From: Spirochaetia bacterium
GTDB taxonomy: Bacteria > Spirochaetota > Spirochaetia > PWKH01
DNA: 15,831 nucleotides
Direction: 5' to 3'
Assembly (NCBI GenBank): GCA_021736545.1
Contig: JAIPFS010000013.1
Location: forward strand, 1-15,831
Shown: piece by piece, positions 8,895 through 15,831 of the stretch
How the letters are laid out: every line of letters starts with the position of its first letter
Numbering within the stretch: position 1 is the stretch's first letter
Notes under the pieces: generated by a model
What the model saw: the letters and a program-made list of their open reading frames with translations, nothing else
What the model was told of the DNA's origin: nothing
Database searches by the model: none
Position numbers and translations under genes: made by a program

Positions 8895-9437
8895 TCACAC
8901 CATCACATTTCTGTAACTCTCAAAGACCCGCTGTACAGATAGCGGCATTACTAATTCATAACCAACATTTACCCCGTCCGGTGTTGTTTGTGATTTAATC
9001 CCCATTGCATTATCATTCAATCGACTCAGGTTCCAGCTTACCGCCTCAATTGCGGCAAATTTAATATCAGCTGGTAATGTGCTTTCGGTCCAGCCGCCTA
9101 TATAGGTGATCTCGATATTGCGATTACCAACAGGAAATTTACTTCCATCTATCCTTTGCAGAACCCCTGTATCAGTCTCAGTATAATACAATTCTGGATC
9201 CAACACCTCACCATCTACAGTCACAGAAGAGACAGAAGAAACTGGCCAGCAGAGCAGCAATATGGTATCCCTACCATTTCCGGAGTATTTTTCCGTCCTC
9301 TCAGACTCCATTATTTCGCGATGCATGATAGACTCACCCCGTTTTGTTATCCAACCGTTAAGCAGCTCAGTCTTCTCTCGTAAATCATCAGGGAGATTTA
9401 AGAATCTTTGTATAAATGACCAACTCAAAATGTTCAT
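8895..9437 (-). CDS. Head-tail connector protein (HK97 gp6-like)
   Basis: This 180-residue protein should form the ring beneath the portal that joins head to tail. The conserved family signal is the central segment T-x-K-Y-S-G-N-G followed by LLLCWPVSSVSSVTVDG (about 59-76), then a beta-strand run IEITYIGGW (about 108-116) and a final helix rich in hydrophobic residues (LPADIKFAAIEAVSWNLSRL). Those features match gp6-like adaptor proteins. The N-terminal 45 residues are an extra helical segment, making it somewhat longer than HK97 gp6 (about 110 residues) but similar to other phage adaptors. It is coupled by a four-base overlap to the small gene upstream and has one base between its stop and the next ATG. 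Confidence 0.8.
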   Translation of the reverse strand: MNILSWSFIQRFLNLPDDLREKTELLNGWITKRGESIMHREIMESERTEKYSGNGRDTILLLCWPVSSVSSVTVDGEVLDPELYYTETDTGVLQRIDGSKFPVGNRNIEITYIGGWTESTLPADIKFAAIEAVSWNLSRLNDNAMGIKSQTTPDGVNVGYELVMPLSVQRVFESYRNVMV

Positions 9438-9622
9438 CTAGATTCCTTATCCTTCTTATTTATCGCTTTTCGCTTCTTCGATTCTGTTCGTGAGATTGTA
9501 ACGTAGCCTATTCTCTCCAGTTGTCTTGCTGTTGATTCACTCATCACAGCCTTGTCACCCTGAATATAGGATCCGCCCGGTCCTGCATGAGAAACCTTTA
9601 CCTCAACCTGTACCTGTTTCAT
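9434..9622 (-). CDS. Small head-region protein of unknown function
   Basis: This 62-residue protein is not recognised. It begins with an alternating, beta-like segment (KQVQVEVKVSH), then a Gly-rich turn (AGPGGSYIQGD), a helical stretch (MSESTARQLERIGYVTI, about 27-43) and a strongly basic tail of Lys, Arg, Glu and Ser (about 45-62). It sits between the capsid gene and the head-tail connector, where many HK97-type phages carry a small poorly conserved gene. GAGGG lies eight bases upstream of its ATG, which supports translation, and its stop overlaps the connector ATG by four bases. It is the first gene after the terminator-like hairpin. A role in capsid decoration or head completion is possible from position only; the basic tail would also fit contact with DNA. 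Confidence 0.7.
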   Translation of the reverse strand: MKQVQVEVKVSHAGPGGSYIQGDKAVMSESTARQLERIGYVTISRTESKKRKAINKKDKESR

Positions 9623-9639
9623 TCATTCAACCCTCGTTC

Positions 9640-9675
9640 AAAAACTCTATACAGGGGCAACAACCCCCGTATAGA
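9640..9675 (-). terminator. Intrinsic-terminator-like hairpin after the capsid gene
   Basis: On the minus strand the arms at 9675-9664 and 9657-9646 form a 12-bp stem (7 pairs TCTATAC/GTATAGA, one G-U, four G-C) around the loop TTGTTG. One G and then five T's (9644-9640) follow. This is the classical form of a Rho-independent terminator. It lies in the 76-base gap between the capsid gene and the next gene, with no promoter-sized space after it, so partial read-through or antitermination must supply the downstream genes. It may also protect the 3' end of capsid mRNA (inference). Confidence 0.75.
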
Positions 9676-9698
9676 CCTACTCTATTATTCTACGCCTA

Positions 9699-10898
9699 TT
9701 ATGACGCAGCCATTGTTAATTTTTGGATAGCCTCTGAAAGCATTACAGCAGCATCCAGCCGCTCATACACGCGAAACCCAACCTGGCCATTAGCTGCATA
9801 AAGCTCATTCAACCGCTGAATTGACCGTCTGCCACGTTCTGCTATGGTGTAATAACTCAGATCACCAATGATCATCGGCGAAGCTGATGCCTCCATGTCC
9901 GGCATGCCCTCTGATTCGCTGTACTTATGGCCAGCTAAGCTGTCCGGTTGTCCAGCCTGCAGACTCGGCTGCCAGATGTACCTATTATTGCTGTCTTTCA
10001 GCTTCCTTATGGCCTTGGTCGTGCTGCTGTTAGCCAGGATCACGGCGCGCTTTCTGTACTGCTTCTTAAGTGAATAGACAAGATCAAGGATCTCATCTGA
10101 TGTTATAGCGGCAGTAGCGGCTGCAGTTTTACCAGCTGTCGCCCCGGTTATCAATCCACCGATCTGGCTGGATCCAGTACCCTGACAGAACTTGTCCTCC
10201 ATTGCTGCCCCAGCGAGATCTGCATAATTACGAGCTAATTCAGAGAATAGATCAAAACCACTGTCGGCAAGGAGCTCCTCAGACAATTTGACAAGATAGG
10301 TAAGTTTGTACGCTGACAGCGTCTTCTTGGTGTGCGTCGGGGTGGCTTCCGTATAAGAACCCGCTTCATCGGTCCAGTATACTGTGCCCCGGCTGTTCTG
10401 AATGGGAATATCCCGATCGTTATTCAGCCGAATAACATTCGCAAAACTACGAACAGCAGAAACTTCGGGAAGTTTGTGGACAATCATATTTGCGAGATCC
10501 GTCGGTACCAGGTATCCGCCATTTGCAGATGTCCCAATAGACATAGCACGCGCTTCCTTCTCTTCTAGTGAATCAATACCTGACCGGATAAACCGCTCAT
10601 ACGCTGCGCGATACTCCGCAGAATCCAGTGTCTCCCCGGATTCCCTCTGTTCTCCACCCGGATTAACGTCTGGTTTGATCCCGGACCCGTCGCGTCTTTC
10701 CATTTCGCTTTCAGTAGCTTCCAGGCCTCGCAGCCGCTCAATGTCGCCGTTCAGACTGTCAACATCAGCCATGATATTATCATATTTGGACCGTTCCTCT
10801 GCTGTAAGACTTCTTTTTTCGTTGTCTGCAGCATCCAAAACCTCGCGCGCCTGCTTTACCAGCTTAGCCCTTTTATCAAGCATTTCCTGTAAATTCAT
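9699..10898 (-). CDS. HK97-fold major capsid protein
   Basis: This 399-residue protein forms the icosahedral shell. Residues 1-66 are a charged, heptad-like helix rich in Lys, Glu, Asp and Arg, matching the delta (scaffolding) domain that the protease removes in HK97. After a polar linker (about 68-92) the mature capsid part begins; the GTSANGGYLVPTDLAN segment (122-137) and the VSAVRSFANVI segment are hallmark N-arm features of this family. The cleavage point is probably between about residues 70 and 120 but cannot be fixed by eye. The ATG overlaps the stop of the protease gene by four bases, so the two are translationally coupled. The gene ends with TAA followed at once by TAG, and 23 bases later a terminator-like hairpin starts. 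Length and order are normal. Confidence 0.95.
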   Translation of the reverse strand: MNLQEMLDKRAKLVKQAREVLDAADNEKRSLTAEERSKYDNIMADVDSLNGDIERLRGLEATESEMERRDGSGIKPDVNPGGEQRESGETLDSAEYRAAYERFIRSGIDSLEEKEARAMSIGTSANGGYLVPTDLANMIVHKLPEVSAVRSFANVIRLNNDRDIPIQNSRGTVYWTDEAGSYTEATPTHTKKTLSAYKLTYLVKLSEELLADSGFDLFSELARNYADLAGAAMEDKFCQGTGSSQIGGLITGATAGKTAAATAAITSDEILDLVYSLKKQYRKRAVILANSSTTKAIRKLKDSNNRYIWQPSLQAGQPDSLAGHKYSESEGMPDMEASASPMIIGDLSYYTIAERGRRSIQRLNELYAANGQVGFRVYERLDAAVMLSEAIQKLTMAAS

Positions 10899-11551
10899 TT
10901 ATTACTTACCTCTCTTATTTTCAATTTTTCGCGTAGTACCGAAATAGGTGTCTGTGCGGAATCTCCCGACGGAGTGCCTTTATCCGACGCTTCGGACTCT
11001 GGCTTATTCCTGCAAATTACCTCTTTCGATCTCGCGTAAACCTCTGTTGTTTCATATGCCGGTTCTGTAACCGGTGAAAAATCATACAAATTTTTGATCT
11101 TCTTAATGGTCCGAATATCTGTTACGGATCCGTCCTCTCCTTCTTCTGTCACCCAGGTTTCGCCGTCCTGCTCAACAGAAAAAGCAAATGACATTTGATC
11201 AACCAGCTCACTTTTGATTGCCTCATAACCTTCACGGCCCCATACTGACCCTTGCACTTCCGCACGCATGAAAACACCTTTTTCGTCCTCACTTGCTTCT
11301 AGCGTTTCATTTTTAAAGCTGGCCATCGGTTTTGCTGTATCATGGTTCCAATATACGTTCGTATTTTTCTTTTCCAGTGCATCTGCAGCAGCCCCCGGCT
11401 CGATTACCTCAACCAACCCCGGGAATAGTACCGTTCTCTGACCGTATACAATTGGATATCCCTCAATAATCATCTTGTCTTCGTCTTGTTTTTCCCGGAT
11501 CTCGATATTGTCCAGATCAACAAACCGCCTCTCAACTGTATTTTTACCCAT
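10895..11551 (-). CDS. Prohead maturation protease (HK97 gp4-like, peptidase U35)
   Basis: This serine protease, 218 residues from the start chosen here, should be packaged inside the prohead and cleave the capsid N-terminal arm during maturation. The likely catalytic pair is His70 (NVYWNHD) and Ser121 (DQMSFAFS), close in spacing to the His and Ser of HK97 gp4. A following NLYDFSPVTEPAY segment (154-166) is the conserved family core. The frame is open upstream to an ATG at 11680, but that would overlap the portal gene by 110 bases and add a basic segment unlike the family. I chose the ATG at 11551 because it lies 19 bases after the portal stop and has a strong AAGGGGGGG site 10 bases upstream. 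The 3' end overlaps the capsid ATG by four bases. The last 45 residues or so are polar and low in conservation, possibly a scaffold or targeting tail (inference). Confidence 0.92.
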   Translation of the reverse strand: MGKNTVERRFVDLDNIEIREKQDEDKMIIEGYPIVYGQRTVLFPGLVEVIEPGAAADALEKKNTNVYWNHDTAKPMASFKNETLEASEDEKGVFMRAEVQGSVWGREGYEAIKSELVDQMSFAFSVEQDGETWVTEEGEDGSVTDIRTIKKIKNLYDFSPVTEPAYETTEVYARSKEVICRNKPESEASDKGTPSGDSAQTPISVLREKLKIREVSNK

Positions 11552-11561
11552 TATTTTTATT

Positions 11562-11570
11562 CCCCCCCTT
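11562..11570 (-). promoter_or_regulatory. Shine-Dalgarno site deciding the protease start
   Basis: On the minus strand AAGGGGGGG directly follows the portal stop codon and is 10 bases from the ATG at 11551. It supports this start over the upstream in-frame ATG at 11680, which lies inside the portal coding region. Confidence 0.6.
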
Positions 11571-13562
11571 TTAACTATCCGAAACAATGTCACAATCGCA
11601 GCCCTCGTGATACGGGGGATGCGAACGGTCCGACGTCGGCCGCAGCGGATACTCCGCGCCGTCCGGCTGAAACTCTTCACCTTTTCTCAAGAAACTTTCC
11701 TCTACTCCAATTACAGCGCCGTCTAGTTCATTGCAGAATGGGCAACTTCTCCCATGCGCAACGGACCGGATCTTTGATACTCCAAAACTGATATATGCGG
11801 CCTTTGCAAAATAGCTTCGCATTCTTGGCGTTTCCATCTGATCAACACGCTGCGGGTTTTTGTCCTGCCATGTTTCTGTTGTCTGCTGCAGCTGCTCTTT
11901 GTAATCTGTATCTGCTTCAATTGCAGCATCAATTGTTTTAATCAACTTTCTTTGATCATCCAGCATATATCTACGTGCAAATAATCCTATATATTGATCA
12001 ACTGCTCTCTTGTACTCTTCTGAAACTGTAGAATCCTTTCCTAGCTCTACAGCATAAACGGGATACAGTTCAGCACTGGCCTTTTTAAATATCTGTTCAA
12101 ACTCTTCTTTGGCAAATTCTTCTATGGATCCATATTTTTTTATAATATGATGTTTGGCTCCTTCGGCGTCCTTCTCTTCAAGCTCTTCTTTCAGCCAATC
12201 AATTTCACGTTTGACCACTCTTTTTGCAGCACTTCTCAATTCACCTCGGTATTTATCCGCGATATATCGCCGGTCCGAAACTGACCTAAATTCCTTAACG
12301 GACCTGTTCTCTTTTTCTATATATGCGACATTTTTATTGTTCTGCTCGCTCTCAGTTTTCGCCGGAATATTTGCATCCAGATAAATTTTCTTGTTTGCCA
12401 TATTCAACGGCGCTAAGAAAATCTGGCCCATTCCATCAGGCTGCGGATTCATATCCTCAAGCGATCGAATCTCGTCCGCATTCATCCAACCGTTTGCAGA
12501 AGCAATCTTATACGCTTCAAACCTGCTTTTTGTATCTCCGCGCAGCAGCCCTTCCAGAGAAAATTTTACATACTCACCAGGTTTAAGCAGCTTCATGTTT
12601 ATTTCTTGTTCCCAGCGGACCACGCGCGGCCGCCAGGTATAAATAACCGCTTCAATTGACTGCTGCTCTATATTGGAAAATGTCGCCCGTTCCAGATCTC
12701 CTACCATATGCGCCGGTAAACCAAACCAACGCGCAATCTCTGAAACCTGGAATTTACGTGTTTCCAGGAATTGCGCATCATCATTTGTTACCCCAACCTT
12801 TTGGTATTCCATCCCCTCTTCAAGCATGATTAATTTATGGGCTTTCCGCAGCCCCTTGTAATTATCATTTAATTCCTGCCGTAATCGCCGGTATGCTTCC
12901 TCGCTTAAATTCTTGGGATGTTTTATAAATCCGCCGGTGTTCGTACCCTGCCCAAAAAAGCGGGACCCATACTCTTGTGCGGCTAGCCCCAGCCCAACGC
13001 TTTCTCTAGCTAACGAAATAACGGAATATGAATTTATTCCATTGCTGCCGAAACCGCGGATATGCAGTACTCTCCGCTTCTGGAACACATAATCTGTTGG
13101 CAAATATCGATATATTAATTCCCCTGTGCTGAGTCGTTCTGGGATAATTTTATCGGGATGAATCGGCCATAACTCAACTACTCGACCCCGTCCATCCCGG
13201 ACAATCTCAGCATATGCGGATCCTCGTAATTCCAAATGCCCCTGCATTACCTCCTTGAATACGTTAGCCGGCATCTCCGGATTAGGGTAAGTACTCAATA
13301 ATCTGGACACCGGGTGTTGTACCTCTTCTCTTCCACTTTCGGTTTTTCTGTACACATGTACCGGCAATGTGGATAATGTTTCTGTGGTGCGTCGTACGCA
13401 GGAAAAAACTGTTGATAAATTCAGCGCTGTTTCTGGCGTAACGTTCGCTCCTGAGTTGGTCCTGGACTGTAAAAGAGCCCCCCAGCCATCAGAATCTTTT
13501 AGCGTAAGCTCGCCATTTGTAACACTTCTATATGCTTTTATTAGGTTCCCAAAAAATCCCAT
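11571..13562 (-). CDS. Portal protein fused to a MuF-like head morphogenesis domain
   Basis: This 663-residue protein combines two functions that are often separate genes. Residues 1 to about 390 are an HK97-family portal: an N-terminal segment with a Val-Phe-Ser-Cys-Val-Arg helix (52-57), the LRGSAYAEI and LWPIHPDKI segments (112-140), and the ARWFGLPAHMVGD region (277-289). It should form the ring through which DNA enters the head. After a polar linker (about 392-415) and a charged helical region (about 420-560) comes a MuF/SPP1 gp7-type domain at about 575-660. That domain ends with CPFC (607-610), His652 and CDC (655-657), a likely metal-binding cluster. No stop or start divides the halves. 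A purine-rich AAAAGGGGAA lies about 10 bases before the ATG. The large terminase gene ends 16 bases upstream. Typical HK97-type portals are about 400-450 residues, so the extra 250 residues are accounted for by the fusion. Confidence 0.93.
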   Translation of the reverse strand: MGFFGNLIKAYRSVTNGELTLKDSDGWGALLQSRTNSGANVTPETALNLSTVFSCVRRTTETLSTLPVHVYRKTESGREEVQHPVSRLLSTYPNPEMPANVFKEVMQGHLELRGSAYAEIVRDGRGRVVELWPIHPDKIIPERLSTGELIYRYLPTDYVFQKRRVLHIRGFGSNGINSYSVISLARESVGLGLAAQEYGSRFFGQGTNTGGFIKHPKNLSEEAYRRLRQELNDNYKGLRKAHKLIMLEEGMEYQKVGVTNDDAQFLETRKFQVSEIARWFGLPAHMVGDLERATFSNIEQQSIEAVIYTWRPRVVRWEQEINMKLLKPGEYVKFSLEGLLRGDTKSRFEAYKIASANGWMNADEIRSLEDMNPQPDGMGQIFLAPLNMANKKIYLDANIPAKTESEQNNKNVAYIEKENRSVKEFRSVSDRRYIADKYRGELRSAAKRVVKREIDWLKEELEEKDAEGAKHHIIKKYGSIEEFAKEEFEQIFKKASAELYPVYAVELGKDSTVSEEYKRAVDQYIGLFARRYMLDDQRKLIKTIDAAIEADTDYKEQLQQTTETWQDKNPQRVDQMETPRMRSYFAKAAYISFGVSKIRSVAHGRSCPFCNELDGAVIGVEESFLRKGEEFQPDGAEYPLRPTSDRSHPPYHEGCDCDIVSDS

Positions 13563-13578
13563 CTATACTATTCCCCTT

Positions 13579-15273
13579 TTATAGAGACAATACGCCGCGT
13601 TTTTCATATATAGAACCAGCAAAACCGGCTTGACTTGCTCGGTCCTGTGCCATAATTGAGGCAACAACACCATCAATCCGTTTTCCTGTCGCCTTTCTAT
13701 CTGGTTTAACCGGTTTTATATTTCCTGCCGGATCCGTCTTTACCTCAGTGCAGCTGATCATCCATTTCATGACGGGATTCCCGCCGTTGTTTATTTCCTG
13801 CGATAGTATTTTTTTTTCAAAATCTTTTGACGATCCAGATAATGAGGCAAAACCCTGCCTAAACGGGATCCCTCCTAGCCCTTCATCAATCAAATGGTTT
13901 GTAATTTCCGTTGCATTCCATGGATCATATGCAAATTCCTGCAGCCGATATGTTTCCGCGTCCTGTTTTATTTGCTGCTCGATAAAATCGTAATCAATGA
14001 CATTCCCGGGCGTCGTCGTGATAAATCCTTGATCTCTCCATAATGTATATGGGACCTTATCGCGCCGCTCCCGGTCCAGCAAATTTTCTTCCGGGATGAA
14101 AAACCGATATAAATAATGGTATTGCGTTTCCATATCCTGTGGCGGGAAACATAGAACCCATGCTGTAATGTCAATGTTAGTTGATAGGTCTAGTGCGCCG
14201 TAACACGGCCGGCCGGATAGATCCGGGATAGTGCCGCTGCACTTTTCCCAGGCTTCCGCGCCGATCCAACGGCTTACTGCCTGTGTCCACGTATTAAAGT
14301 TTTTAGTTAATACGCTGTTTTGTTTCTGCGGTGTACTTAATGCCTTTGTAACCTGGCTTTGTAAATAATCTCTTGATATAGAAATACCTAGATTTGGATT
14401 AGCTTTCCCCCAGACATTCTCATCCGTCCAATCGTCACCTTCATCTAGTGTGTAAACAATACCAAATACATCCTCCGGCCTCGGGTCCATCGTACCCTCT
14501 AGGATACCGATTATTAATGAACGCTCTTCCTGGAAGCATGGTAGATTTTTATCGTACCCGGCTGTTGTAATGATATACATTAATGGCTGCGCGCGGGATC
14601 CCATCCCATCTTCCATAACATTTACTAATTCCGCTGTTTTGTGTGCGTGGTATTCATCAACTAACGCAAAATGGGGGTTCTGGCCGTCCTCTGTATCTGA
14701 ATCCTTACCCAATGGCCTCATAATTGTTTGTGTGCCAGGTATGGTTATGGTGCTATTCTGTTTGTACGTCTTGCAGCGTTTTCTCAGGACCGGGTGTTTT
14801 TGTATTTGCATGTCCGCTTCTTTCCATGCAATTTTCGCCTGGTCTTTTTTCGTTGCAAGACAATATATTTCCGCCCCCTCTTCATGGTCCGCAAGTAGCA
14901 TATAATTCGCTGTAGCTGCGGCCATCGTCGTTTTTCCGTTTTTACGGGCAACCTCAATATAGGCTTTTGTAAATCTCCTAGTGCGGCTGCCAACTCGTTT
15001 CCAGCCAAACAAACACCAGTCTATAAATTGCTGCCAGGGTTCCAACCGGATTTTTTTCTTTTCTTTGGCCCATATCCCTTTAGTGTGCTGCAGCTGTTCA
15101 GTAAATTCTATCTTTCGAATAGCAGCCTCTCTATCAAAATAGTAGGGGAATTCTTCTGTATTCTGTCGCTGTAAATCATCAGCGTGACGCTCAACCGCTT
15201 TACGCACATATACACAAACAGTAACCTTGTTATTGAGAACATCATCTATGTACCGCTCAGCGGCAAAATTCAA
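13579..15273 (-). CDS. Phage terminase large subunit (packaging ATPase and nuclease)
   Basis: This 564-residue protein is the motor that translocates DNA into the prohead and cuts the concatemer. The ATPase half has a Walker A-like loop at about residues 108-116 (VARKNGKTT), a Walker B with catalytic Asp-Glu at 206-207 (HFALVDEYHAH), and a coupling motif near 235-239 (ITTAG). The nuclease half shows the expected acidic residues at Asp362 (GALDLS), Asp450 (YDPWNA) and Asp534 (RIDGVVA). All key motifs are present and the length is normal, so it looks functional. The start codon is TTG, not ATG. It is well supported by a GGAGG seven bases upstream and by translational coupling, because the TTG overlaps the TGA of the small terminase gene. 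The packaging strategy (cos or pac) cannot be decided from these motifs alone. Confidence 0.96.
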   Translation of the reverse strand: MNFAAERYIDDVLNNKVTVCVYVRKAVERHADDLQRQNTEEFPYYFDREAAIRKIEFTEQLQHTKGIWAKEKKKIRLEPWQQFIDWCLFGWKRVGSRTRRFTKAYIEVARKNGKTTMAAATANYMLLADHEEGAEIYCLATKKDQAKIAWKEADMQIQKHPVLRKRCKTYKQNSTITIPGTQTIMRPLGKDSDTEDGQNPHFALVDEYHAHKTAELVNVMEDGMGSRAQPLMYIITTAGYDKNLPCFQEERSLIIGILEGTMDPRPEDVFGIVYTLDEGDDWTDENVWGKANPNLGISISRDYLQSQVTKALSTPQKQNSVLTKNFNTWTQAVSRWIGAEAWEKCSGTIPDLSGRPCYGALDLSTNIDITAWVLCFPPQDMETQYHYLYRFFIPEENLLDRERRDKVPYTLWRDQGFITTTPGNVIDYDFIEQQIKQDAETYRLQEFAYDPWNATEITNHLIDEGLGGIPFRQGFASLSGSSKDFEKKILSQEINNGGNPVMKWMISCTEVKTDPAGNIKPVKPDRKATGKRIDGVVASIMAQDRASQAGFAGSIYEKRGVLSL

Positions 15274-15773
15274 CTGTCACCCTCCGCTAATAATTTTTCC
15301 ATCGGGTCTACTTCTTTTCCTTTCTCTATACCCTGTAAATCGATTTTGTTTCTTGATGATGGAGTCATACCCAATTGCATACTCAGTTTATAAAACTGTT
15401 CCCATGCCTCGCGTCTTTCGAGCATCTCCGGCATAGATTTACGCTGATATCCACGACCCTTTCTATATTCAGCAGTACTGCGCTTCTTCTTATCCGGTCC
15501 GTGATGTATATCGTAATCAGCTTCCTGATAGTCCCCCCAGCTTTTACATAGCTGATAAAATATAGGCATGTCCGCAACAGTCAGCACCCCTGAATCGATG
15601 AGCTCATTAATATGCTCACGCCAGAATTTCTTACCCCACCTATTTAATCCTGTTGGTGGTCGTATATCCTGATCCGGTTTATCAAACGTCGGCTCCTTCT
15701 CAGGATTACGATCCTTTCGAAAGGTCCCTTGGATGAGTTTCTGTCCTTTTGGTTTCCTCGGTCTGCCAGCCAT
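15270..15773 (-). CDS. Phage terminase small subunit (P27-like)
   Basis: This 167-residue protein should bind the packaging site of phage DNA and recruit the large terminase. It opens with a basic segment (MAGRPRKPKGQK), then a GT-F-R-DR-EP pattern and a PPTGLN segment before an alpha-helical region around residues 50-85. That is the arrangement typical of the P27 family of small terminases. It lies directly upstream of the large terminase and overlaps it by four bases. The start is supported by GAGAGG (minus strand, at 15781-15786) seven bases upstream of the ATG. The C-terminal third is rich in charged residues and was not recognised as a separate domain. Family assignment rests on the N-terminal pattern and the gene order; the DNA recognition site cannot be read from the sequence. 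Confidence 0.88.
   Translation of the reverse strand: MAGRPRKPKGQKLIQGTFRKDRNPEKEPTFDKPDQDIRPPTGLNRWGKKFWREHINELIDSGVLTVADMPIFYQLCKSWGDYQEADYDIHHGPDKKKRSTAEYRKGRGYQRKSMPEMLERREAWEQFYKLSMQLGMTPSSRNKIDLQGIEKGKEVDPMEKLLAEGDS
15281..15285 (-). promoter_or_regulatory. Shine-Dalgarno site for the TTG start of the large terminase
   Basis: On the minus strand GGAGG sits inside the last codons of the small terminase gene, with seven bases between it and the TTG at 15273-15271. The strong site and the TTGA stop/start overlap decide the start in favour of this non-ATG codon. Confidence 0.75.
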
Positions 15774-15831
15774 TTAAGAACCTCTCATTTTGACATCACT
15801 TATAAAAACCTCAGGCCGCGGTTAGTCCTCG
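15774..15831. other. 58-base edge region upstream of the small terminase
   Basis: This holds the ribosome-binding site of the small terminase and no assigned gene. HK97-type phages often encode an HNH endonuclease just upstream, but the window ends before any such gene can be seen. A weak four-pair hairpin with T-run at 15801-15824 was not accepted as a terminator. Confidence 0.4.

Noticed and set aside
10402..10947. A 181-codon plus-strand open frame over the capsid and protease genes.
   Set aside because: It is the antisense shadow of strongly supported genes, rich in Ser and Arg as expected from reading the opposite strand, and has no start signal.
11552..11680. N-terminal extension of the protease frame by 43 residues from the ATG at 11680.
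   Set aside because: It overlaps the portal-MuF coding region by 110 bases, gives a basic sequence unlike the protease family, and a strong ribosome-binding site favours the ATG at 11551.
11571..12330. MuF-linked toxin or effector domain, as found at the C-terminus of some phage MuF proteins.
   Set aside because: The protein ends a few residues after the Cys-rich MuF core, leaving no room for an added effector domain, and no immunity-like gene follows.
15801..15824. Possible terminator for a gene upstream of the small terminase (AACC...GGTT stem followed by TTTTTAT on the minus strand).
   Set aside because: The stem has only four pairs around a nine-base loop, and the region is cut by the window edge, so it cannot be judged.

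Overview
The window is one block of late (morphogenesis) genes from a tailed phage or prophage. All genes are read on the minus strand, so the functional order runs from the right edge to the left edge. The order is: small terminase, large terminase, a portal protein fused to a MuF-type head-morphogenesis domain, prohead protease, HK97-fold major capsid protein, a small unknown protein, gp6-like connector, HK97 gp10-like protein, tail terminator, major tail protein, tail assembly chaperone with a frameshifted extension, tape measure, and a very large tail-tip/fibre protein that runs off the left edge. There is no sheath, baseplate or contractile-tail gene, so the virion is most likely a siphovirus with an HK97-type head. 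From a tape measure of 734 residues and the usual rule of about 0.15 nm per residue, I infer a tail of roughly 110 nm.

Base composition is moderate to low (estimated by eye at low to mid 40s percent G+C). Most starts have strong purine-rich Shine-Dalgarno sites, several of them runs of G, and AGA, ATA and TTA codons are used freely. This fits a low-to-moderate GC bacterial host such as a member of Bacillota, but a spirochaete or other host cannot be excluded. No host gene, attachment site, integrase, tRNA or lysis gene lies in the window, so I cannot say whether this is an integrated prophage or a free phage.

The genes form a tightly packed operon. Four junctions overlap by four bases around ATGA and one by four bases around TTGA; the remaining gaps are short. 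The main non-coding space is 76 bases after the capsid gene, which holds a strong hairpin followed by five T's (minus strand). This looks like a partial terminator separating the head genes from the connector and tail genes. I see no convincing internal promoter and no real plus-strand gene.

The features that deserve most attention are: a canonical -1 slippery heptamer (CCCTTTA) joining the tail chaperone gene to an otherwise start-less downstream frame; the portal-MuF fusion; the intrinsic-terminator-like hairpin after the capsid gene; the absence of a separate distal tail gene, with one protein of at least 1246 residues combining hub, collagen-like, repeated-module and fibre regions; a roughly twice-usual-length major tail protein; and a marked excess of the palindrome GGATCC. 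I see no defence, toxin or other new system here: this is a well-organised structural module with some unusual architecture.
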